Source: Lanius collurio (taxonomy: Eukaryota; Chordata; Aves; Passeriformes; Laniidae). Taken from it: a stretch of 64,000 nt of DNA. Below the pieces are notes generated by a model. It saw only the letters and a program-made list of their open reading frames with translations, had not been told where the DNA came from and searched no databases. The position numbers were made by a program, and so were the translations under genes. The stretch spans positions 7,194,743-7,258,742 of the forward strand of contig JACBWW010000004.1 in assembly GCA_020086605.1 (NCBI GenBank), in the 5' to 3' direction. Below are positions 39,430-53,282 of this stretch, one piece after another; position 1 is the first letter of the stretch; each line of letters opens with the position of its first letter.

Positions 39430-42120
39430 CTAGAGGGAGGCAGAAAAAGCTTCAAGTCATTTCTTGGACCAGATTGGAAACAGCTGAGCAGTGATACTAA
39501 TTGGAGATACTCCATCTTAATTAAAAGAGATGTTGTGGTTTATTCTGAAGTTATATTAACAGAGGGAAAGATCTTAGAAAAAGGATTTGTCTCCACACTC
39601 ATGGAAATTATCTTCAAGAGTCCTGGTGAAAGATGATTTCCTCAAGCTGTTACTCATTTATTCCAACAACAGAACTTTTCAAAAAAACCTGCAATGATGC
39701 TTATGTTTCTACACCACCCTAGTTGACTGTACTGGGAAAAAAAGAGACTTTTCTTCCTTGGATGCTCTGACTTTATCTATGAAATGATAAGATCCATCAC
39801 AGAAGAGAAGCAAAACCAAAGAGTTAGCTGAGAAGATTCAGGTCCTGCATTTTCACACTGATAAGAGAATGGGGAAGGTCATGGGGCCAAAGCCTGGGAC
39901 ATTCATACCCTCATCATTTGATAATCCAGACATGCACCTCAAACGTGGGTGTGACTTACACCTTAGAAGGAGTGGGATGAGAAAATGGAGGAAGAGGGGA
40001 GGACACCCTCCTTGCTTGTGTCCAGTTGCCTTACTGGTAGACCTTTGCCTACAGACATTTATATCCCCAGCCAGGAGTGGGGAAAGGCATCTCATGATCC
40101 TGACAGGGGTCACCAAGTTCTGTGAGGGATGCTGAGGTTGCGGGGTTTAAGACAGTGAGCACAAAAAGGCCATAATCCAGGCAAGGCCCACTGGCAGCAG
40201 CTGCAGCTCAACCCTTGTTTATGGAAAGTGCAGCCTTGAAATCTGCCTAAGGACTGGATCAAGTTCACACACCTCATTGAATTCTTCATGATGAGAACTC
40301 CTACAGACACATTTTCCTTATGAAAAAGCTGAAATCCAGTAAAACTCTAAGTTACAAACTGACCACAGTGACTCGATTCTGCTTTGCAAGGGTTTTTCCT
40401 TGTAACAAACACAATATTTTCCAGTTATAATGTATCTTCTCAATGAGCACCTCAGAAGTGCTCCTCAAATAACACAACATGACTCTGTAGAGGCTCAGTT
40501 ATTTTCAAAGTTGTATTTTGATAAATAACTGAGGAAAGAAAGGCCAGAAGGGAAACTACTACTTAAATAAATTCTGTATTTTTAAATTCCTAGCTGGCAT
40601 TTCTTTTTATTTTTACTAAGCAAAACCAGCTTTATTAAAAAAAAAAAATTAGGGAGCTGTTTCTAGATCGATAAGGAGCTATTTCTTAATGCAGATTACA
40701 ACACTAGTCAATAGCTGAAAAGATATAGCATCTGAGATTCCAAACTGTTTAAATTAGCTGATAAGCACACACAATATTTAATTTTTATTTTATTTTCTAT
40801 TACATACCATAATGAACTGAGAGGCCATATAACAGATCATTAGTGCACAATAAGCCTTCTTCCTGGAATGTCAAGCCATTCATTGCAAAATGAAGGTTAT
40901 TATGCTTTCAAACGAGCAGCAATTAATGTGGTAAAAAGAAGATTGCTTGTGACACAAAACACTGAAATTACACAGGCAGATTGGCTTACATGAGGTGTGC
41001 CAGGGACAGAAAGAGACAGAGCATTGGTCAATTCACTTGTAATGACTGAAAAATTTGCCTTAGAGAACAAATTGAAATGAGACAGAAAGGGAATTTGATA
41101 GGAAGGCTGAGTGGGAGCTGAATCTGTTGTTTTCTGTGGAGGTTTCCCATTCTGAGAGAGGAGGCCCCTCACTTGAGTACTCAGGTGTACCTCATTCTCT
41201 GAAAGCCTTTCTCAAAGCAAGAAGTGATCTTATGCACTATGAAGCAATGCCCTGGCTTCAGCATCAGAATTAAAAATAGCCCAGAGATATGGTTTCCCTG
41301 TCTCTTTGCCATTGCAGGCTGTTCACCACAGCCTTGGGTGTGTCTGAATAGGAGTTGTGGGCAACTTCTTTCCTCCTTACCACACTCCTGGTGGCATACA
41401 GCTAATTACAGCAGCATTACACTGGCAGTGATATTCAGAGATCTGCCACTACCCTGAAAGTACCCAAGCATGCCCTAGGGTATTTTCAAGACAGATGTGA
41501 AATATTTTCCCAGTTTTATTCCATAAGAGATGGAGCCTCATGCCTTATTCTGAATTTCTCTGCTTCTGAAGCAAATGTTGTGGTCCTTTAGCCTTCACGT
41601 CATCCTGCCGTGTTCACATAACTCAAAATACCAAGAAGCTCTACTGTTAGTCAGAGGCCAGGATCAATATTAGATCTAAAATCTCATTTTCAAATGATGA
41701 TGTCTGTTCATTAATTTTAAACTATGTTGTGCTCCAAAGACCAAGGAAACTAATGGGCAGATGATCAGTTACTTCAGCAGGACTGGAACAAGTTTGTACT
41801 ATGAAAATAACTGTTCAGAAATCAAAACAAGTTACATTAAGACAAGCTAGCTAAATGCATCCTATCTGTTCCAGACATTCAGTGGCAGCTCCTTATCAGA
41901 GGAATTACAACAGTCTGAATCTGATGGAACGCCCACATCAAACAATGTCTTATTTAATGCTGTTATCAGCCTGGAGGAAGCAACAGGACTCTTCCAAAAA
42001 GTGTTTAACTTCCATATTAACCCACACATTCCATGTCCACCTCCATCTGGAAACTCAAGCCTTTAAGCAAGCTGTTTCCCAAGAAGCAGAGTGAGGCATC
42101 TGCTTCCTTGCAGTTTGGTG

Positions 42121-42458
42121 GAGAAGGCTCCAAGGTAACCTTATGGCACCTTCCAGTACCTAAAGGGGATACAAGAGAACTGGAGAGGGACTTTTTACAG
42201 TGCAGTGTAGCAACAGGACAAGAGGTAATGGCTTTAATCTGAAGGAGGGTCAATACAGATTAGATATAATTACAATGAGGGTGGTGAAATACTGTAACAG
42301 GTTGCCAAGAGAGGTTATAGATGCCCCATCCTTGGAAACATTCCAGGGCAGGTTGGACAGGGTTCTGAGCAACCTGATCTGGTTGAAGCTGTCCCTTCTC
42401 ATTGCAGGGGAGATTTGACTAGGTCCTTTCCAAATCAAACTATTGTACTATTCTATGA
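42121..42458 (+). mobile_element. CR1 LINE 3' fragment in HHIPL1 intron 1
   Basis: Shows the CR1 landmarks in order: GGCACCTTCCAGTACCTAAA, GAGCTGGAGAGGGAC-like text, GGTAATGGCTTTAATCTGAA, AGATGCCCCATCCTTGGAAA, GAGCAACCTGATCTGG and a terminal TATTCTATG. No coding potential remains. Confidence 0.88.
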
Positions 42459-43714
42459 AATCAAGAAAATGCAGGAATCCACAAGTACAAGCTGAGACAC
42501 TTGTCAAAAGAATTTGATCACATTTGAGAGAAACCATGAACTGTGAGCAGAAAGAGACAGAAGTGTGCTGAATAAGTCACAGAAACACACTTATTAATTC
42601 AGGTCTAGGATATAAATTGTATATACAATGAATGAATAGAAGCAGAATGTTCTAGAGTGTTTGCAATGACTGAACATCCCTTACGTGCTTGTGCAGCCAC
42701 AGGTGGTGGTTTGTAACCACATCTGGGCTGATGATGCACTGAGCTCATCAGAACATTCCAGTGAATCATTGCCTCCCACATTGAAATATTTCTCTGTTTC
42801 TGAAGACATTTGCAATGGTTGGCCTTCTGACAAACACAGGAGACTTACTTATCACTTCCAGAAGCAGGAGTGCTTAGCACACACTGCTAACTGGTTTCCT
42901 ATCAGCAAATGGACTCTTAGACACCGCTTGTTTCAGAAATATATTAAAATGGTTTTTGTTCCCAGTACAACATGAGATGAAATAGAAGTCAATTCTCAAG
43001 AACCTGGTATGGGAAAGTGTTTTCTTTCTCTTCACACTTTAGGGAACCCAAGATGTACCAGCAAAATGCTAAGAGCAGGATTTCTGAAAAGCCATTTTGA
43101 TCCATCTGAGCACAGCAGGAAAGACTCTGCTGTCTGAATTAATTTAAGGTTTACACTCACACAGTGCCGAGCTGCCACTGCTCTGTCTCAGGGGCATTTT
43201 CATACATGCAAGGCCTCCACTGATGATAGGGTCAGACACTTTGTTCTGTGCAGACTGTGATCATCCTGTTATCATATCTGGCCACAGAATATCAACCCTG
43301 AGCAGAGATTCCCCCCGTGCAGGAAGGCCACCACAGAGATTCCCATGCCACATCCACAGGCATTACTCTGCATCCATCACCAGGACGGTTAGCACCTGGC
43401 ACATGCTAAAAGTATCTCAAGGTGCTGTAATCCAATACAAAAAAACCTCACCTGACCCCATCATTTGTCATAACAAGAGGCATGATTTGTGCAGACAAGT
43501 CTCCTGCAGATATCTTCGCCAGGTCTGATGTCCTAACCCCAGGAGGATGAGGACAGTCTGCAAGCTGTAACTGTCCACATACCTATCTCAGAGACTGCTG
43601 CTCCTAAACTATAGAAGAGCAACATCCCTATTCCTCTTTTAGACAACTGTAAAAGGACAAAAGTCCACTGGGATATTTGATGATGGACAGTCGCTCCTTC
43701 CAGTGCCTGGGGAC

Positions 43715-44111
43715 NNNNNNNNNNNNNNNNNNNNNNNNNNNNNNNNNNNNNNNNNNNNNNNNNNNNNNNNNNNNNNNNNNNNNNNNNNNNNNNNNNNNNN
43801 NNNNNNNNNNNNNNNNNNNNNNNNNNNNNNNNNNNNNNNNNNNNNNNNNNNNNNNNNNNNNNNNNNNNNNNNNNNNNNNNNNNNNNNNNNNNNNNNNNNN
43901 NNNNNNNNNNNNNNNNNNNNNNNNNNNNNNNNNNNNNNNNNNNNNNNNNNNNNNNNNNNNNNNNNNNNNNNNNNNNNNNNNNNNNNNNNNNNNNNNNNNN
44001 NNNNNNNNNNNNNNNNNNNNNNNNNNNNNNNNNNNNNNNNNNNNNNNNNNNNNNNNNNNNNNNNNNNNNNNNNNNNNNNNNNNNNNNNNNNNNNNNNNNN
44101 NNNNNNNNNNN
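43715..44111. other. Assembly gap (397 N)
   Basis: Unknown bases. The right edge is extremely CpG-rich, typical of sequence lost at GC-rich first exons in bird assemblies. Confidence 0.99.
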
Positions 44112-44300
44112 TCCGCCCGCCGCCCCGGGAGCGCGGGGAGCGGCCCCGAGGGCTGTCGGCGCCCGGACGGCCGCACCGAGCGCTCAGGGTCGCGGCGCCG
44201 CTCGCCGCACGCGTGTGTTTCGGCGGTGGGTTTGGACGGGCGATTTTATGTTGATTCCGCCCAGACCGCAGCCGGGCAGGTACTTGGCTGGACAGCCGGC
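44112..44300. promoter_or_regulatory. HHIPL1: CpG island edge, probable HHIPL1 promoter
   Basis: Very dense CpG from the gap edge to about 44240 (for example CCGCCCGCCGCCCCGGGAGC), fading to normal composition by 44300. It is about 4.3-4.9 kb upstream of HHIPL1 exon 2, the place expected for exon 1 and its promoter. A divergent plus-strand transcript is possible but unsupported. Confidence 0.5.
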
Positions 44301-45889
44301 ACAGGGTGTCACACAGCACCGGAGCGGAGCATGCAGCAGCAGAATGGATCGTACTGGGAACTGACTCCTTAGTCCGACTCCTCAAGTGATGTCTGCTCTG
44401 CTCGGTTCTGTCGCTGAGGCTGTTGAATGACCCAAACATGTTAGAATATAGCACTCGGAGTTTGTACGGCTGGTGGATGTATTTAATAACAAGAAAAAGT
44501 AACTTCAGTACAGCTAGTGCTTTTGTGCCCTTTGCCAATCTCACCCTGGGCTGAGACTGATTAGATTTAGCTTTGTGGCTGGAAAGAATAGGTCTGGTGA
44601 AGTCTTTACACCGTGGGGCCCTAGGCAGCTCAGGTGACATACTCTGCTCTGTGAAGCACTCAGAACGGTGCTTCCTTGCCCAAATAAAATAAAATTGCTG
44701 ATGACACTTTCCCTACCCCACACCCCAGGAAAATAGTTACTCCCCATACCCATCATATAGCCATATCACATGTGATGTTATCAGCTAGTAAGATCTAGTC
44801 CCACACAGAGGGTGCTTTTTTGCTGTTAAACACAGCTAGCCAAAGTGTATTGTGTAATTTAATATTAATACACTGACTGCCCCTCAAAGACAAAGAATGG
44901 AGTTCATGCTGATATACTATTCCTGACTCCTACTCTGAGACCAAAGAACTGCTGTACAGTGTGTATGGACTATAAAATCATTGTGTGGCTTGGAACATCC
45001 TGTCAGGTGACCATATGTGTTACACATTTGATATGAGTTCCTCTTCATATGCTTACTGTAACTGCTGTTAAGGTCACTCAAAATTCTGCAAATGTGCAGG
45101 CAACCAGAATACCTGGTAATTTCACTAGAGAATTCTCTGCCCTTTTATTATGGGTCACTTAAAACCACTTTTTTCACAGACAACCTTCTCAAGCACTTTG
45201 GAAAGCACATGATAAAGTTGCTGCCCCTGAAGAGTTTGCATGCCATGCAAAAAATGAGTATGCAGTTATGCAACTCCATATTGCATAAAGCACATGACGT
45301 AAAGACATCTCCTTTTTCATCCCAGCTAATATTTTATTCCTGGGGTTAACAGTGGCTGTCATTTCGGTATTTTTAATGATTATTAGACACTGTTAATTAA
45401 CACTGAAACAATGCTTGATAAAGAATGGATTGCAATATCCAAACATATTCTGGATAATGAGATTTATCCTATAACCTCTTGATTTGCTATTGCAGTTCTT
45501 GTTAGTTTGGAATCCATGAAATTTTTCAGAAATGAAAGGAAAATTAAATGCTGTGCATATTTAGCAGTGAGTTGTAGAGCAAGAACTATAGATTTGATCT
45601 GCTCATCACTGTGAAACAGCATAAATTACCTTTGAGGAGTCCTCTGTGTTCATTTGCATTCACCCCCATGCCAGAGCTACCTCTGTTTTGCTCTTGCAGG
45701 ACAATTTTTTGGTTACCCCTCAGGCTGTGGACTGCACAGCAGTTCATGGGCAAAGCACTGCTGAAGCAGAGACTGGAGCTGCCTTGGCTTATTTACGAGA
45801 TGGCTCTGTTAAAGATGGTTTATTTTACAGCTTGTTGGGAGCTGAGTTTTGAGACTTCCCAGGCCACAGGTAGGAGCTCATGGGCTGCA

Positions 45890-46075
45890 TATGAGGGATC
45901 TGTGGTGCGGTGGATGGAGCACACAGCTCTGGCTTTTCTTCCCAGCTCTGCCTGGAGGCTTAACTTACCATTCCCAAGAGACTCTGTTTCTGTCTGGATT
46001 CTCCCATTCATAAAATCAGGGCAGTCAATGCTCATCCACCCCACGGCAATCTCTCAAGGTGTTACTTATTGACAT
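45890..46075 (+). mobile_element. Possible ancient MIR-like tRNA SINE relic
   Basis: GTGGATGGAGCACACAGCTC, CCCAGCTCTGCC and CTCCCATTCATAAAATCAGG follow, in order, the tRNA-related, middle and TTTCCTCATCTGTAAAATGGG-like parts of MIR. Strongly diverged. Confidence 0.35.
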
Positions 46076-46086
46076 TTTTAATCACC

Positions 46087-46112
46087 TTTTTTTTTTTTTT
46101 TTTTTTTTTTTT
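46087..46112. repeat. Poly-T tract (26)
   Basis: Uninterrupted 26-base T run, close to the right edge of the SINE-like relic. Confidence 0.9.
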
Positions 46113-47394
46113 AATGAGTTCTCTGCTGAGCCATCTCTAGAGACTAAACTCAGGAGGGGAACTGTTACCCTTAACCTGACATACTAAATTAGAAGTTGCC
46201 CTTGTTCCCACCGGAGGACAGTACCATGCATCTGTGGAGCAGTTACAGAACAAGGATGAAGCTTGATTTAAGCAGTATTCTCCTAGATCATATGGCATGT
46301 GTTAGTTTGAGAATTTAGCACTCAGAAAGTTTTTTATTAAAATGTCTCATTTTTAATATGGATAATTTGAACAATAGTTTTTGTGCCTAATGCCCTGAAT
46401 CAATCAATTGAATATTTTGTGCTGTATATTAGCTATTTGAAACAAGTCCTTTTTTTTCTTTTTAGTTTGTTTTAGTGGCTCTTTAATTTCTTTTGTTTTG
46501 TTAAGATATTGGATTTCTCCTTTTCCTGCTGAAGCCCATAGAATTTCTTGACTTCAATTCATTCTCAAAATCAGTATTTTTATTGATAGATGAAATTGAA
46601 GAAGCCAGGTGTGAAAATGCAGTATTTACTTGCAAACAACCCAATATTAAGACACAAACCCACTAAATTTAAAAAATGTTGATAATTTTGAGGTATGAAA
46701 CCTCAAAGCTTTAGTGACCATTGAAGCAACTGATAGTTGTAGATACCCTGCAGATCAACCAGACTTCCTTACATCCCTCAAATGAGCTCCTTCATTGTAC
46801 AACATCCAGATTTTTTCACTCTTTCTGCATACATCAGAATTTGTTAGTGTTCATGGACAGAGTGAATGTGGGCACCTTGATTAAAAATGCAAACAAATTG
46901 CATTTGGTCAAATGACCAACATTAGACCCTGTGTCTGGAAGTCCATCCTTAAGGGGAGTTTAAAGCTCTGAGCTTTAACAGCCAAAGGACACACTGCTCA
47001 TACCCAAATCAGCAGAGAACACCATCCCTAAAAACGTAACAGTCAGGAATTAAATAGAGGGTACAGCTCTTCACAAAGGAAATTAGGCTTTGCTTTATCA
47101 ACACTCTTCTGATCACAAAACCCTTCTGTTCCTCCTTTGTCTTCTTGGTGTTTCATTTTCCTTACTGGTGGATATACTGAGGACAGATTATTATTATTAT
47201 GAGAATAAAATAAAGGAAAATGTGTGTGTGCCTGTATACAAAAAACCACAATGAGAGTGAGGTAATGCCTGAACAGAACAGAACCCATGCTAGGCAGTCT
47301 ATGATCCACTGGCATGGAGACTGCTCATTCACACAGCCCTTACTCTTCTCTACTCTACTCAAACAATTGAAAAAATATATTAAGCCTTTGGAAA

Positions 47395-47780
47395 GATGAA
47401 TGAATAGCTTTATAGCACAGTCAAAAGCAAATGGGAATCTTCTATTCAAGGTGATTTTCCAGGGAACACAAGTAGCTGAAGTCACAATGGCCGTGTCAGG
47501 CCTACCAGCACATTTTGATATTGTGGAAGTGTTTAATGCAAGGAACCTGGGGATCCAAGCCAGTGCAGGCAGCATCATGTGCTATATCAGGAATACTGTC
47601 AGGATTCGATAAGCGGAAATCCCGCTGCGTCTCGACATGCTGGGATGACTCAGATGTGGAATGAAACAAACTGCTGCTGCATCAAAGACCTAATTTCTCC
47701 TTCTAATGGAACCACGCGAGTCCATCACATCCTTTAATCGTGCTGTGATGAAGCACCTTCAGCAGCAGCCCCTGGTGCAC
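47395..47780. promoter_or_regulatory. Candidate conserved non-coding element
   Basis: Unlike its AT-rich surroundings it keeps several CpGs (GATTCGATAAGCGGAAATCC, GCGTCTCGACATGC, CCACGCGAGTCC) with an AP-1 type TGACTCA, a TCF/LEF-type ATCAAAG and an AACCACG (Runx-like) site. No gene model fits. Conservation is inferred, not measured. Confidence 0.3.
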
Positions 47781-50700
47781 ATTTCTGGGCTCTGTGTCGT
47801 GTGGCATGGCAGATTTTTGTACGAAGCACTGGGGCAACCCTGCAGAGGATGTAAATCAGCAGAGCTCAACCATAGTGTATAATATCCAGGATTCCCATAC
47901 AGGTAACACATTGCTAAATGCTTTTTCTGTCCTTCTAATGCTCATTTTATACACAGGCAAGATGCAAATGTCACAGTTTTATAGCACTCAGATAATTGCT
48001 TTTTTGCTTCTCAACTTGCTACCACAGAAATTTTAAAGTCAGAGCCCTCAAGAGACCATATGGGCAGTAAACATTCCTTATGTGATGCATGTGCAGAAGG
48101 AACATATTTTCTTATCAGTTCACACAAAAGCAGATCATGCAGAAATGATTTTTTAAAATTACTACTATTTTCCCTGCGGTAACAGCAATAGAACAATACA
48201 TAACAACCCTTGAATGGGTTCTCTCTCTTTTACAGTACATGGATCTTTTCCCATTTTTGGTCACAAGAGAAATAAAGACATTAAAATGTATGTTTCTTTT
48301 CAGAAAGCGTTGTATTGATTTTATGTAACATCTGAATAGTTTGTGTTGTAACTTAACATGTAACCGTATAATTTGTCTGTAACAAGAAATAGACCAAAAG
48401 GCTTGCTCAGTGAATTGTACAAATGAGCCTTTCCTCATCAGTGATCCAAGGCATAATGAAATACCCTGCTTTTTCATTTCCCTCTGTGAGGTGAAAAAGC
48501 TCACTTACAGAAGCAAGTATATTCCACTGAAAGAAAAGGTGATTAATCATAGCTTGAGCTCATACTCAAAAAAGAAAAACCCATTTGGATCCAGGCCTTT
48601 GTCCCAGGATCATTCAGATCCATCTCTAGTTTTGAGAGAATAGGGTTTTTTTGATTAAGAACCATAAAAATGTTACTTTGTTGGAAGAAAGCTAGCAGCA
48701 GCCAATGCTGCTATTACACCGTTGAAGGACAAAAAGCTAATAAACAGGTTGTTCAGATATTTTCTAATAGTTGAAAATACAAGTCATAGCCAATAAAAGC
48801 CAGCTGTAACTTGAAAAATTCTTCCCCAAAGTAATCAGGTCATGCAGCAAATAACGGATGCTGGTCTAAAATCAGAGATATTACAAATTTAGTATTTCTG
48901 AAATCTTTCTGAGAAATTAGGTGCATAACATTGACAGCTCAGCCAAGCCCTCAGACATGTATTTCATAAAAAACATACCTAGAGGCCAAACAAATTTCAG
49001 GAAGGACAAAATAGGAAAGAAAAAAAAGAAGTTGCAGAAGTCCATGCGGGTAATGCAGTGGGCTCTTTTCTGGAGGAACAGGGACTGTGGCTGTGCAGAG
49101 CATGTGTAGTGTAGGATACCTGGAGAGTCCTGAACCAATCCGGCAACCCTGTGGTGGTTACACCCCTTGCATATCTGCCCCAGTACCAGCAGGCAGCTGG
49201 TAACCACACTGCCACTGGTTTCCAATCAAATCCAGTGTCTTCATGAAATACACGAGGAACAACTTCCTCTGATAAGGGAATATGCAAATCTTCAGTTTGT
49301 TTAGAGTAGTATTGCATTTAAGGGCCAAGGCAACCATGCTCCTCCATCATTGGTTTGGTGCCTTTCCTTTCATGTTCTCTGGGCAAAGTTGAGAAGAAGC
49401 ACCTGTGATGACTTCCCCCCCCAAAGCTGAGGAGGCTTTGACCCCAGAACTGCTGTGGGGTTTCTGCCACTGTGGGGTGTCTTCAGGCACCTCTCTTGGC
49501 AACAGCAAATGGTTCCCAACCCAGTGGTCTGGGAACATTGCAACCAAAACCTGCTCTAGGTGCAGTACCTGGAAACTTGAGGGAAATTCTGAGCAGATTC
49601 GGATTGCTTCCCTTTCTGTTGCTGTTCTGCCCCACAGAAAAGGCTGTGATGGAGCAACAGTACTGCAAACTACTAAATTCTCTCACATCCTAATTCTGGA
49701 GGAAGTGCATTACAGCCTTTTACAAGTCCAAGTGGGTTAGGTGCCTGCCTGCCACTGGTGTCCACACAGGCTCAGTGTCTGACATGCTTCAACATCTTTG
49801 GCATTTCCACAGTCTGTGTGTGCCTCTAGACTTTTGCAAATCCAACTCTAAACTCTTATTGACCTAAATCAAGGAATTAAATCCTAACTTTTGAAAGTAT
49901 GGCATTTTCAGACACTTAGAGTTATTTTGCCACAAGCAAAATGTCTCATAGTCTGTATATCAGTTATGATTTATGAGTCAACCTGACATAGTTCAAAATG
50001 CTCAAAAGCAGATGTGGCACTTAAAAAGCATTGCAGAAACATAGCTGTGAAAGCCAAAAAGGCACAACCACATCAACAGGCACAACCACTAGGTGTTGTG
50101 CAGAATTTTTATTTTTGTAGAATTTTCTAAGATCTGCTAGAAATAACTGCAAATTGAGAGCTATATTTATTTCATGTTTAATTCATGAGCAATAGTATCT
50201 GCTGCTGTAGGAGTACATGGGTTTAAAGGAGTTTCTACTCTTGGCTCTTCCCTGGCCTCAGCATTGGCTGCAGCATTTTCAGTGGGGACCTGATGAGTGT
50301 CAGAAGTTGTCAGCTTTGGCTGCTGCAGGCAGGAAGGAGCAAAGCTCAGGAGCAAAGGGGATTTCTCTGGCAGTGACCTGCCACAAGCACTGAACAGGTC
50401 CTATCTGGGAAATGATGGTCTGATCACCTCCCACAGCCCCAACAGCCAAGCAAGGGGAAGGCCAGGTAAGGAGGTCTTGAATTAACTACAGCTAATATAT
50501 GTCAAAATTAACAGCCTGATTTTCACAGATAGCTGGGAGGTCGTTGGAGATCACACAGCATTGCTATTTCTGGATGCCCTTGGGGCATGCTGCAGTAACC
50601 CAAGCTACATTGAGCAGAGTCCTGCTCACTGTACCAACATCTGGGGCAGGAGCAGAAGGAAATCCCCTCTGAGCAGGCATCAGCAGGGAGAAATGCACCT

Positions 50701-51879
50701 CTGCTCCTGGTGCTATTCATCAGCCAGTGCTGTTTCTAAACACTGACTCAGTTTTATGCAACCCAGGCAGCTCTCCATGAAATAACCACCATTTATCCCT
50801 TGACTGAGAGTAGCTTCTCAGGGCCTCTCAGTTCTTCACTGCTCCTAAATGCTGTGGATTGAGGAGCAGAGAAGGTGACCTTTCAGGATCACTCCAAGCT
50901 CAAGGAAGGCATTGAGGTGCTCCAGGATGGATTGACTCTGGACTCCACTGGACAAGCTGTTGGGATACTGGAAATCTTTTAGCTGCTCTGAGCTTTCATG
51001 CATGAAGTTCTGCCAGGGTAAAACCTCTTCTGTCAGCAGATTCTCAGTTAAATTGTGGTGTCTAACACATAGGCTGTTGCCATAAGGATATTTCCTGTAT
51101 CTGACATGGTAAAGGATGGATCTGGGATGAGTATTAATGCTTTTTTCTATTCTTTATGCAACATGTGTGAGGTAGTTTGGTCTCTGGTGAATCTAAATCC
51201 AGGTTTTCACCTCAAAGTCTGTAATTTCAAATCCACTACAGAGTCTTTGTTTCAAAACTGGTTCAGGAGCACCTACAAATGCATACAAATAGCTGCCATG
51301 TATCCAATGGCATCTTTATTAGCCTCTGTTATCTTGCTGCAGGTGGGAAACTGGCTTGTTCACAGCACTGTCCTCACAAGGGAATTCCCAGTCAGCCTTC
51401 TTCCCCCCATGCCTTTTCATCCAAGCATTCAGCACTGCCAGCTTTCCTATCTGTAAGCTCCAAGAGAAAATTTCCTGAATATCTCAACTAAAGATCCTTT
51501 CTGTGAGGCAAAGCTTTGCCTGCACCGATGTTTCATGTGGCACGACTCCATCTCCTGGTAACCAGGGGGAAATAAAGCCATCTGCCGTTTGAGAGTCCCA
51601 GGATCATTCTTGGCTTTTTGCTGTTACACGGAGTGTGTGTGTCCCCTGGCTGTGCCACATCCTGGAGGTGTAAATGGGAGCTCACCACAGGGTCTGGATT
51701 CCCCCAGTGTGAGACCCTCCATGGTCAGGTGAGCCTGAGGTGGCCAATCTCTTTGTTGCAACTGCTGTACATGAACTAGGAGCATTTAGCCCATAACTGT
51801 GCAGATCTCACCTTTGATGCTTTAAGGAGGGTTGACCCCACCCAGCAGTAAGCAGATGACCTGGATGCTGTGGACAGGG

Positions 51880-52065
51880 ATTCAATTCCCTTATGATAAG
51901 GCCACCATTAATTAAAGGTGTTCATGATACCCAAGGCAGGAGGTTAGAGTATGTAGCCTAATTTCAGTGCTTAGTCTCTTCTTGCCCATTTCCATCAATA
52001 AAAAGGGGAGACAGTTCTTTTCTGCTTCACAGTACTCTAATATTGTACCAGTGCAAGTCATAAAA
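51880..52065 (+). mobile_element. Possible ancient SINE relic
   Basis: GGGATTCAATTCCC resembles a tRNA B-box region, and CCATTTCCATCAATAAAAAG followed by GGGAGACAG resembles a MIR-type 3' part. Weak. Confidence 0.22.
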
Positions 52066-53282
52066 ACACACAGAAGTTCTCTTTTCATCTTCTCAAATTA
52101 AGATTTTATTCATTTTGGACAAGAGCATCTTATAAGACTTTAAAATAAATACAATAGAAACAATATTGATAATCCTAAAAATAGAGAGAAACTGTAGAGA
52201 AGTGGTAACTTATGCAACGTTCACTACAATGATGTAAAAGGTTCCTAGAAACGGAAAAATTCCTCCTTCACAGTGATGACTCCTGCCCTTTAAAAAACAG
52301 CCAGATGAGACTCTTTCTACCCACAGGGCTCTCCTGCAGTGACAGCTACATTAACCTTTGCTGACAAGCACTTCTCTTTGCTTGTAAAATCAGCTTAGTG
52401 AGTGCAAAATTCTTCCAAACTTTAAAATGGTTTCTATCAAATGGAGATACACTCCATGCAAAACAAAACATCCTCATGCCTTACAATTACTCCTATGTTT
52501 TTGTTGCTTTGAGATCACTGGGTGGGCTGCTACAGGATTATGCCTGGGCATCTGTCTGCTTTGGCTAATATTGCAGAAGAGACGTGAATGTAGGAAAGGA
52601 CACTGAGGTTTTTGCTGCATTTCCCTCCCTGGGCATTTTTCCATGCTTATCACCACATTGTCTGGGCAATGAGCAACAAAGCAGAGGAGCAGTAATATAT
52701 GCTTGGGCTGTTTGTCTGTTGCCATTAGAGAAATGCTTCAAAATTGCAGAAGAAGGCAGCGCGCTCCCTCCTGCACGCGGACACGCACGCAGCACAAACG
52801 CATGCTCCGTCCCTGGCATCCTGCTTCCCCCGAATTTCATATCCTTCTGGATTATCCATCTGAGCTGTCCTTTATATGCAAGAAACTCCTCCCCTGCAAA
52901 GGGAATTCTTCTGGGCTTGGGCAAAAGGAGGGTCTGCCAGTCTCCTCCCTCCTTGTGGCAGCACCAAGCCTTTGAAACTGGGTCACATGAGCTCTGCCAC
53001 TTCTCCAGGGTTAAGCTTTCATATCACCTGGGGCCATTTCAAAGACTTCATAGCCCCATGGATCGAATCTAAAGCATGAAACATATACAGTTTTGATGCA
53101 CTCAGCAGTTCTGTGATATTTCTATGCCATTTGTAATTGCTGACCAGAAATCTCCAGAACTAGGACTTTGGCATAAAAAAAGTCAGGCTCCAAATCTAGT
53201 GTCATCTTGTCACAAATCTGTCATGTCCTGGACATCAGCAGGGTACAGGAATCCAGTACATCATCGAAAAGATTAAAAAATA

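Noticed and set aside
43639..44640. 333-codon open frame across the N run
   Set aside because: Its continuity is an artefact of unknown bases; the flanking residues match no HHIPL1 sequence.
51880..51910. tRNA gene suggested by a B-box-like GATTCAATTCCC
   Set aside because: No matching A-box or cloverleaf arms; better seen as part of a SINE-like relic, if anything.
52584..53072. 162-codon plus-strand open frame
   Set aside because: No family similarity, no exon borders, overlapping frames on both strands of similar length in a CpG patch.
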